In this document: positions 1 through 6,334 of the stretch, piece after piece
Numbering within the stretch: position 1 is the stretch's first letter
How the letters are laid out: every line of letters begins with the position of its first letter
DNA from: Pirellulaceae bacterium
Lineage (GTDB): Bacteria; Planctomycetota; Planctomycetia; Pirellulales; Pirellulaceae
DNA length: 6,334 nt
Assembly (NCBI GenBank): GCA_030744095.1
Contig: JASLRF010000029.1
Location: 1 to 6,334 of the forward strand
Direction of reading: 5' to 3'
The notes under the pieces: model-generated
What the model saw: the letters and a program-made list of their open reading frames with translations, nothing else
Database searches by the model: none
What the model was told of the DNA's origin: nothing
Position numbers and translations under genes: made by a program

Positions 1-30
1 CAAGCGTTCTACTAGCAGATCGGTGTTCAT
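1..30 (-). CDS. Possible start of a downstream gene, cut by window edge
   Basis: An ATG at 30-28 on the minus strand opens a frame that runs off the left edge after ten codons, reading MNTDLLVERL. An in-frame TAA lies just upstream at 48-46. A weak purine-rich GGACAG with its GGA at 40-38 sits seven bases before the ATG, an acceptable ribosome-binding position. The ATG lies 71 bp after the stop of the TPR gene on the same strand, and I see no strong promoter in that gap, so the two could be co-transcribed. Ten residues are too few to name a family. This may be chance, and the sequence left of the window would settle it. Confidence 0.35.
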   Translation of the reverse strand, partial: MNTDLLVERL

Positions 31-101
31 CGCTCTGTCCGAAAGTTAGTTTGCGGATGTCGAAGGGAAAATGTCTTGTTCCACACAGGATCGATTGTTG
101 G

Positions 102-2672
102 TTACAGCGCGGTGAGCCAATCAAGCAGCACGATCCACTCATCCCGGTTGTATCGCGTTGTCTCATTGAAGTCGGCGTCGTCGCGAATTCGCTCTAGAAC
201 GACCTTTGCCAGTTCAAGAGTGCCACGTGCGTCGTCGGGGCGGTTTTCACGTCTGTGGCAATTCGCGATCTGCAGGTAGGCTTCCAATGACTCGGGTTCA
301 TGTTGATATCGATTCGTCGCCGTCGAGTAGGCTTTGCGGGCCTCTGGATATTTCTCCAGGTCGTACATGGCGTCAGCACGCGCGAAGTAACAGTTGCGTA
401 GTAGTAGCGACTCCAAGGCGGTGAGCTCCGATTGTTCTTGCTTACGATTCAACATCAATTGCAAATCAAAGTAGGCATCGGCCGCCGCATTCAACTCCCG
501 TTTCATCTCACGGCTCAGAGTCATCCGAGTTGTCTCGATGGTGACGGTCGGTAGTTTACGGCGGGCGAACTTGGCGGACTGGCGATGGGATTCCGCAATG
601 AAATAACGCGCTTCCAGCGTCTCTTTCGCCAACGGATCCCGCCCTGCCAATTCATCACGCTGGACAGCTTCCTCCAATTGCACGATCGAGAGTTGAAACG
701 CATCACGTGCCAACTCCAATTCCTGCAACCCTTCTCTTCTTTGACTCGCATTGGGATCCTTAACACCTTTAAGACGACTCTTGGCTTCGTATTTGACCCC
801 CTCTTGATGCAGGACCCGACCAAGCTCGAACTTGGATTCACGCCATTCAGGGCTGCGAGGTGTGAGCCCTTCGTGTTCGAGGTTCTCCGTCAATAGTTGC
901 TTCGATGCGTCTAGATTCCCGAGCTCCTGATTTGCTTTCGCAGCCATGATACGGGCGCGATAGCTGTGCGGATCCTTGGGGAAGAATCGAATGCACTCGG
1001 TCAACCAATTCAGGGCTTCCTCGGGATTCCCGAGCGCCAACTGGGCTTCGCCAAGCAAGGTCAATGCGGGTGGTTGCTTACGCCGTGTCTCATTCTCCAT
1101 GTACAGCTTGAGCAACTTGGCCGTCCGTTGGTATTCGTCGCCCTTGAAATAGCACTCCGCACTATTCCAAACATCTTCCGGAAACTGGCGTGTGGAGAAT
1201 CGTAAGTGAGCCAAATGCTCGTAAAGCCGACCGGCTCGAATCCAGGTGGCTCGCGCTTGTAACATGAGTTGTACTTGATCAGGTGCGCGGACTTTGGATG
1301 CCTGCAATTCGAGTTGCCTGGCCCAATCACGTTCCGCGGCAGCGGACAACTCGACAGAGTGTTTAGGTAGGACAATTGGTGCCAATCCCTTGGCGATCAC
1401 CAGAGCATTTTCGAATTGTCTTTCGTCGACGAACTGCCGATATGCCTCTTCCAGGCGTCCACGAAATTGGGTGAACGGTATCCACCGATTTTCGTATGGG
1501 GCCATCTCGACAGCCTGCGAAATCACACTGCGAAACATAGCAACCGCTTCTTCATCGCGACCTTGAGCTTGTTGCAGTTCGGCAATCGCCAAGGCCGATG
1601 CGAGCCCTTCGGATGTGCTAAAGTTGCCACGTCGGAGAGTCACAAGCTGCTGTTCGGCTTCGGCTTCCTTCCCTTGTCTCAGTTGGCAAATGGCTCGCAG
1701 GTAACGCGCCTGGCGGACAAGGTCGTTGCTCTCGGCGATCTTCGCGACCAATTGCCCGAAGATCGTGTTGGCCTCGGCATATTTCTCCAAAGCGACGGGT
1801 GGCACCGTTGCGGCTAAGGGGAAATCAAGCATGATGTCGTCGGCTTCGCGCATGAACAGGCGTCCTCGCAGCATCAACGCTTCTGGATATACCGCGGTGT
1901 CTTCACGAACCTCCGACAAGACCGCATCACATTCGGCCAATTTGGCCAATTCGAAATACACACGCGCCAAATCCAATTCGGCACGCCCACGCAGTTCTAC
2001 CGTTAACTCAGGGTCTTTCACGAGCGTTTCCAGATGCGATTGAGCCTTTTGCCAATCTGGATCCGCACTGCGCAAGCACGCGTCAGCCAAGATTCTGTGA
2101 ATCGGCGAAGCCTGCTCCGGCAACGCCGCCAATGCCTCCATTAACGGCGGCAATGACTGCGGAAATTGCCCGTTGTCGAAGTGGAGTTTTCCCAGCAGCA
2201 GATCGGCTTCCGCAGCGCGACCGAGCGGATAGCCTCGCGCACGCGCTTCTTTCAAATAGCCGATGGCGAGAGCCCGTAATCCTGAGCGTTCCTTTCTGCG
2301 CCATTCCCCTTCAGCCTCCCGCGCCAGAACCACGCCAAGGACGTACGGCGGCGTACCGATCTCTTCAGGCGGGAGGTCAGTTTGAAGACGAAGCTCGTCG
2401 GCCATCGTCCGAGCCAACTCGAAGTTCCCCGCGTCCAGTTGCTCCAAGATCTTTGCCGCAGTCAAGGAAGGCAGCGACGGCTTAAACTGCCAGGCCATCA
2501 CGATGCTTAGCACAGCTGCCATGCCAACGACGGCAATAACCAGCCCACCCGAAAGCCACAACTTTCCCCAGGCGCGCCTCCCGATCTCTCTCGTCAGGCC
2601 GACCACCCGAACAAGGAGATGTCGGACTCCCGCACCGATCGAAAAACGAGATTTGCCGTTCTGGTCGGACAT
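102..2672 (-). CDS. Membrane-anchored TPR repeat protein, about 856 aa
   Basis: This is probably a scaffold or adaptor: TPR helices bind other proteins and I see no enzymatic motif. From the ATG at 2672, residues 1-38 are basic (many Arg/Lys), residues 39-61 form one hydrophobic membrane helix, and the rest is soluble and helical. The positive N-terminus predicts an N-in anchor with the repeats outside the cytoplasmic membrane (inference). TPR-like helix pairs can be read near residues 154-184, 228-262, 321-348, 355-384 and 499-526. The clearest are at 536-567 (LLGEAQLALGNPEEALNWL) and 754-792 (FARADAMYDLEKYPEARKAY). The C-terminal repeats resemble those of BamD/YbgF-like proteins, but no lipobox is present. 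The frame stays open to a TTG at 2780 (892 aa). I reject that start because the TTG is part of a TTGACA box and the extra 36 residues look unlike a normal N-terminus. The stop is TAA. No close relative is recognised, so no symbol is given. Confidence 0.85.
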   Translation of the reverse strand: MSDQNGKSRFSIGAGVRHLLVRVVGLTREIGRRAWGKLWLSGGLVIAVVGMAAVLSIVMAWQFKPSLPSLTAAKILEQLDAGNFELARTMADELRLQTDLPPEEIGTPPYVLGVVLAREAEGEWRRKERSGLRALAIGYLKEARARGYPLGRAAEADLLLGKLHFDNGQFPQSLPPLMEALAALPEQASPIHRILADACLRSADPDWQKAQSHLETLVKDPELTVELRGRAELDLARVYFELAKLAECDAVLSEVREDTAVYPEALMLRGRLFMREADDIMLDFPLAATVPPVALEKYAEANTIFGQLVAKIAESNDLVRQARYLRAICQLRQGKEAEAEQQLVTLRRGNFSTSEGLASALAIAELQQAQGRDEEAVAMFRSVISQAVEMAPYENRWIPFTQFRGRLEEAYRQFVDERQFENALVIAKGLAPIVLPKHSVELSAAAERDWARQLELQASKVRAPDQVQLMLQARATWIRAGRLYEHLAHLRFSTRQFPEDVWNSAECYFKGDEYQRTAKLLKLYMENETRRKQPPALTLLGEAQLALGNPEEALNWLTECIRFFPKDPHSYRARIMAAKANQELGNLDASKQLLTENLEHEGLTPRSPEWRESKFELGRVLHQEGVKYEAKSRLKGVKDPNASQRREGLQELELARDAFQLSIVQLEEAVQRDELAGRDPLAKETLEARYFIAESHRQSAKFARRKLPTVTIETTRMTLSREMKRELNAAADAYFDLQLMLNRKQEQSELTALESLLLRNCYFARADAMYDLEKYPEARKAYSTATNRYQHEPESLEAYLQIANCHRRENRPDDARGTLELAKVVLERIRDDADFNETTRYNRDEWIVLLDWLTAL

Positions 2673-2750
2673 GAATTGAAACCCAGCTACCCACCATATT
2701 GCGGAACGAATGTCCACAAACGATGGGGCCATAAGAAGAAAAGCGGCAAG

Positions 2751-2780
2751 CTTGTACTCGATCTGACGGATCGCTGTCAA
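2751..2780 (-). promoter_or_regulatory. Putative sigma70-type promoter of the TPR gene
   Basis: On the minus strand a perfect -35 TTGACA lies at 2780-2775, then an 18-bp spacer, then TACAAG (4/6 match to TATAAT) at 2756-2751. Transcription would start near 2744, giving a leader of about 72 nt to the ATG at 2672. The -35 box contains the TTG that would start the longest open frame, which argues against that start. The -10 match is only moderate and no activator site is seen. Confidence 0.4.
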
Positions 2781-2941
2781 CCTGTTTGCGAGGTTGTCAC
2801 ACCGTCAGGGCGTGTAAACAGACCGAGCTGCTAGCGGGCTGCAATCGTAAGTCGAAGCAACCAAAGCGCATGACGTCACCGGTTTCACAGTACCGCCATA
2901 GCCAAACCACTCGACGGAGTACGAGGCGGGGGCACCATAGA

Positions 2942-2972
2942 TCTCGTCGTTCGAGACGACGTGTCCGCGAGA
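2942..2972. repeat. Cluster of overlapping inverted repeats after the hydrolase-like gene
   Basis: CGTCGT (2945-2950) and ACGACG (2956-2961) form a perfect 6-bp stem with a 5-nt loop. TCTCG (2942-2946) can instead pair with CGAGA at 2952-2956 or at 2968-2972. The cluster begins about 33 bases past the hydrolase-like stop codon, reading leftwards. No T-run follows on the minus strand, so it is not a standard intrinsic terminator. It could be a 3'-end structure, a protein-binding site or chance. Confidence 0.35.
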
Positions 2973-3004
2973 TAATGCCGATTGCATTTACAACGTGCGT
3001 CAAA

Positions 3005-3763
3005 TCAATCGGCGTCGCCCAGAAAAAATGTCGGCTTTTCGGAGCTCGTGGTACCAGTCACATGCTCCATGATCCACATATCCATGTCTTTCAACATCTG
3101 CGTGTCCACCTCGTCGCCACACGGATACTGCCGCACCGTTACCCCTAGCCCGGCAGTATGGAAGAGGCGTAGCTCTTGGCAAGCCAAATCGATGGGATAG
3201 TTTTCAGAGTCTCGCCCTTGCGCGAAAAACAAAGGCAATTGGCGCGCATTATCTAGCTGGCTCAACGGTGCACCGCCCAACGGAAAGGGGCCACCGATCG
3301 ACATCACGCCGGCGAAGCAATGGGGATTTCGCAGACCAATTCGAACCGCCATGGTTCCTCCGGCCTCGAAACCAGCCAGGAATACACGGTCGCTTGCCAC
3401 GTTGTACCGCTCGCTGGCAGCATCGATCGCATCGAACACGTGCTGCTCGGCAGAGATCACGCCTCCGGCCGCGCCTTCCCAACGATAGCCTCGCGAATCC
3501 TCCATCATGCGATTGCCGCGGGGACCGACTCCAACGTAATTTCGCACACTGATCTCAGGGATCACCCGGAACAGTTCGTGTTCATCGCCGTGGGGACCGT
3601 GCAACCAAACCAACAGCGGATAGGCGTAATTCGGTTCGTAATGCAGCGGGGCGAATAGCCCATAGGCAACGTCAATGGGCGGTGTCAGAACCGCTTTGCC
3701 ATGTCGTTCGTCCGTCTGCGGATTCGTCTCAGGTGAGTCGGCTAAAAGCTGGAGGCGATTCAT
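3005..3763 (-). CDS. Alpha/beta-hydrolase-fold protein, catalytic residues replaced
   Basis: This 252-residue protein has the layout of the phospholipase/carboxylesterase (esterase) family. An oxyanion-hole strand LLVWLHGPHG has its His-Gly at 55-56. It is followed by GVGPRGNR near 79-86, GYRW near 92-95, the nucleophile-elbow strand VFLAGFEAGG (127-136), FFAQGRD with Asp185, and YPCGDEV (213-219) before a C-terminal helix. Active family members have GxSxG at the elbow and a Gly-His near the end. Here the Ser position is Glu133 (GAG codon at 3367-3365) and the His position appears to be Asp217 (GAC). The fold is otherwise intact, with no frameshift, so a non-catalytic binding role is likely (inference). 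No signal peptide is seen, so it is probably cytoplasmic. I chose the ATG at 3763. A TTG at 3841 would add 26 residues but lies almost at the predicted transcription start. Neither start has a good Shine-Dalgarno. The stop is TGA. Confidence 0.8.
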   Translation of the reverse strand: MNRLQLLADSPETNPQTDERHGKAVLTPPIDVAYGLFAPLHYEPNYAYPLLVWLHGPHGDEHELFRVIPEISVRNYVGVGPRGNRMMEDSRGYRWEGAAGGVISAEQHVFDAIDAASERYNVASDRVFLAGFEAGGTMAVRIGLRNPHCFAGVMSIGGPFPLGGAPLSQLDNARQLPLFFAQGRDSENYPIDLACQELRLFHTAGLGVTVRQYPCGDEVDTQMLKDMDMWIMEHVTGTTSSEKPTFFLGDAD

Positions 3764-3854
3764 GTTGTTTTCGGAAAAATGAGCTGAGCTAATATGCCAA
3801 TGGCTGCGGGCTTCATGCCAGTCGAGCCAGACGTCAGACAATTAAAGTCGGCGC

Positions 3855-3883
3855 GTTGTAAATCACGCTACAAAAAATGTCAA
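3855..3883 (-). promoter_or_regulatory. Putative sigma70-type promoter of the hydrolase-like gene
   Basis: On the minus strand a perfect -35 TTGACA (3883-3878) is followed by a 17-bp spacer that starts with six T and then TACAAC (4/6 match to TATAAT) at 3860-3855. Transcription would begin near 3848. That leaves about 85 nt before the ATG at 3763, or only about 7 nt before the alternative TTG at 3841. The perfect -35 box with optimal spacing, in the gap after mdh, indicates that this gene has its own transcript. Confidence 0.5.
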
Positions 3884-3971
3884 CGGCAGGTAGTTTCGCA
3901 CGCACGCTTGCTAGCACGAACCCCAGGATCGGAAACGTCTCAGGGGCGCGCCAGGGTAAAAATGCGGGAAA

Positions 3972-4954
<983 letters not shown>

Positions 4955-4959
4955 ACATA

Positions 4960-4989
4960 ATTCTAATTTCGTCGATCAGAAACTGTCAT
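4960..4989 (-). promoter_or_regulatory. Putative sigma70-type promoter of mdh
   Basis: On the minus strand ATGACA (5/6 match to TTGACA) lies at 4989-4984, then an 18-bp spacer, then TAGAAT (5/6 match to TATAAT) at 4965-4960. The predicted start near 4953 gives a leader of about 34 nt. This is the best -10 in the window and it lies directly upstream of the mdh hairpin and ribosome site. Confidence 0.5.
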
Positions 4990-5134
4990 GAACTTGCAGC
5001 GGACGAAGGTCCACCACGCGCACCACCCGAATATCCGTCTCTCGGTCAGCAAGTCAAGTAGGGACACAACGGACCGCGCATATGGCGCGTCGGCGGATCC
5101 CGGCCAATCAGTCACGATCGTCTTGTACCTGATT
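4990..5134. other. Intergenic region after the duplicated-domain membrane gene
   Basis: The only structure I see here is a 5-bp inverted repeat, CGCGC/GCGCG at 5075-5079 and 5085-5089, about 45 bp past the stop codon at 5135. It has no T-run, so I do not call it a terminator. Open frames crossing this region on either strand look like chance. Confidence 0.4.
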
Positions 5135-6334
5135 TCAACCGAGGTTGCTGAAGTCAGGTCCGTCCGACCCTTCGATGTCATCAAGAGATTGTCCATCGCG
5201 CAATTGATTGCGACGGCGACTGGCGTCTTGTTCAAATCGACGGTCGTTCCGACTCGACCGCAACAATCCGTACCAGGTAATTCCCAAGACAGCTAGGAAC
5301 AGAAATCCAACGATTGCGCCCACCCAAGGGCTCCTCGCCGACTTGATTTCAGTCAATTCCAGTTCGCGCCCAATCAGCATTGGACTGATCTGCAACTGTC
5401 GGGCATCGAAGGATGATATATACTCAGATCGATACGACCAGAGTTTGAAATAGGCTGCGGCAACCCGCACTTCCTGTCGTAGATCGTCGCCTTCCCGCAT
5501 CCCTTGGGGCAATTGCCTCGCACAAACCGTAATGGGATAGTTGTTCGAAAACGTGGGCACGTCATCCGGCGATGTCGGATCTCCTAATCGCACGATCTGG
5601 TTACGCAGTGAGACAAAAATATCGATTTGGTAATAGTGATCGAAACCGAAGCGCTCTTGCAGGTCTTTCTCACCAACAAGGATTCTGGTAACGCGTCGCG
5701 CCGTGCCTCGAAACAAAAATAGCCTGCCCTGGTTCGATCGTGGTGATTGTAGCAGTGGCCCAAACGGCGGGTCACGCTGAGCTGCTTGGGCAAGTTGGCC
5801 AGGCTTGGCACGGCCAACGGCGGCTAACAGTTGGTAGAAGCACTCGCTGTCACCGCTTTCGATGCCCTTCCGGTTTCTCTCGCGGATGGCGTCGAACAGC
5901 CCGATGTCCATTCCCAGACTCGCCAACATCAGATGGTCCGCCGACACAAACTTTGCTTCGTCAATACGATCCGGATGCCATGCCACGCGCGGTGTTACGA
6001 AGACCAATGTGGGAGCATCGCCGCGTCCACCAGTCTTCAAAAACAACCCCAAGGCCGAGACCGGTTCGTCCACAGTACCAGTCTTCCAAAGCTCGGGAAT
6101 CGCTCGCGTGCAGACTTCCAGACGACAAGGCGGATCGCTGGATTCGATTGTCACAATGTAGTAGCCCGAAAACTCGAACCGTTCGGCAAGCTCCGGCGCA
6201 AGTTTCACTTGTCGAACTTGTTTGGCGCGACCAACAAGCCGCACAGCGTCGCTGCGGTGGTCGGCGGGCGCGGCGACAAGGGTGGCGACATCTAATTGTG
6301 GAGCCGCCCACCGCTGGAGGGCATCAAGCGGAAA
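5135..6334 (-). CDS. Hypothetical membrane protein with duplicated domain (5' end missing)
   Basis: No named family is recognised. The frame has no stop up to the right window edge, so 399 residues are visible and the true start lies outside. The GTG at 6244 is an internal Val: 30 further codons precede it, with normal-looking protein sequence. Numbering from the edge, residues 31-101 and about 203-300 look like two copies of one domain. Each has a Gly-(x)-Ala-Lys/Arg stretch, an ERF-x-F-x2-YY segment, a VC-(T/A)-R-x-(I/L)P strand and a later V-x5-F-x-K helix. A helical linker lies between them near 130-185. Residues 337-358 form one membrane helix (WVGAIVGFLFLAVLGITWYG), followed by a 41-residue Arg-rich then acidic tail. 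The charges after the helix suggest the tail is cytoplasmic and the repeats are outside the membrane (inference). The stop is TGA. A signal peptide may lie in the missing part. Confidence 0.8.
   Translation of the reverse strand, partial: FPLDALQRWAAPQLDVATLVAAPADHRSDAVRLVGRAKQVRQVKLAPELAERFEFSGYYIVTIESSDPPCRLEVCTRAIPELWKTGTVDEPVSALGLFLKTGGRGDAPTLVFVTPRVAWHPDRIDEAKFVSADHLMLASLGMDIGLFDAIRERNRKGIESGDSECFYQLLAAVGRAKPGQLAQAAQRDPPFGPLLQSPRSNQGRLFLFRGTARRVTRILVGEKDLQERFGFDHYYQIDIFVSLRNQIVRLGDPTSPDDVPTFSNNYPITVCARQLPQGMREGDDLRQEVRVAAAYFKLWSYRSEYISSFDARQLQISPMLIGRELELTEIKSARSPWVGAIVGFLFLAVLGITWYGLLRSSRNDRRFEQDASRRRNQLRDGQSLDDIEGSDGPDFSNLG

Larger units (their letters stand above)
2673..3004. other. 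Intergenic region between the hydrolase-like and TPR genes
   Basis: This 332-bp stretch holds the putative TPR promoter (2751-2780), an 8-bp palindrome TGACGTCA (2871-2878) and a short hairpin cluster near 2942-2972. Small open frames of 60-68 codons exist on the minus strand (about 2797-3003). They have no ribosome site or recognisable protein character, so I treat them as chance. No RNA gene or mobile element is evident. Confidence 0.5.

Noticed and set aside
2673..2780. N-terminal extension of the TPR protein from the TTG at 2780
   Set aside because: The TTG lies inside a TTGACA box, has no ribosome site, and the added residues precede an already complete basic-plus-membrane-helix N-terminus.
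2871..2878. Palindrome TGACGTCA as an operator
   Set aside because: A single 8-bp palindrome with no extension or second copy is expected by chance and is about 90 bp upstream of the promoter candidate.
2797..3003. Small minus-strand open frames of 60-68 codons in the intergenic region
   Set aside because: They overlap each other in different frames, lack ribosome sites and have composition unlike a protein.
3764..3841. N-terminal extension of the hydrolase-like protein from the TTG at 3841
   Set aside because: It directly follows an in-frame TAA, has no ribosome site, lies within a few bases of the predicted transcript start, and its 26 residues match no part of the fold.
3886..3971. Intrinsic terminator after mdh
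   Set aside because: Several GC-rich patches (GGCGCGCC, CCCC/GGGG) occur but none forms a continuous stem followed by a T-run.
5075..5089. CGCGC/GCGCG hairpin as terminator of the membrane-protein gene
   Set aside because: The stem is only 5 bp and no T-run follows on the minus strand.
4963..5235. 90-codon minus-strand frame overlapping the end of the duplicated-domain gene
   Set aside because: It overlaps the real gene in another frame and covers the mdh promoter region, with no recognisable protein character.

Overview
The window looks like a piece of a planctomycete chromosome, most likely from the Pirellulales/Rhodopirellula side of the phylum. This rests on family resemblance only: a lactate-dehydrogenase-like malate dehydrogenase of the type common in that group, a large membrane-anchored TPR protein, weak or absent Shine-Dalgarno sites before some genes, and widely spaced genes. 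Base composition is moderate in GC with no patch that looks foreign. I see no tRNA, rRNA, CRISPR array, insertion sequence or attachment site.

Every gene I can support lies on the minus strand, so transcription runs from the right edge to the left. In that order: (1) 6334-5135, a hypothetical single-pass membrane protein whose N-terminus is cut off by the window edge. It contains two diverged copies of one domain, then a C-terminal membrane helix and a charged tail. (2) 4919-3972, malate dehydrogenase (mdh), complete, with all catalytic residues. (3) 3763-3005, an alpha/beta-hydrolase-fold protein of the phospholipase/carboxylesterase type whose nucleophile serine and probably its catalytic histidine are replaced, so it is probably a pseudo-enzyme. 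(4) 2672-102, a TPR protein of about 856 residues with an N-terminal membrane anchor. (5) 30-1, a possible start of another gene, only ten codons visible.

This does not look like one tight operon. The gaps before mdh, the hydrolase-like gene and the TPR gene are each over 100 bp, and each holds a sigma70-like promoter candidate on the minus strand. For the last two genes the promoter position bears on start choice. The longest open frames begin at TTG codons (2780 and 3841). The TTG at 2780 is itself the first three bases of a TTGACA -35 box, and the TTG at 3841 lies only a few bases past a predicted transcription start. I therefore prefer the internal ATG starts.

mdh is a core TCA-cycle gene. 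The sequence gives no direct functional link between it and its neighbours. The strongest leads are the hydrolase fold without its catalytic residues and the duplicated domain in the truncated membrane protein. The rest is ordinary chromosomal content, and I did not find a convincing multi-gene novel system.
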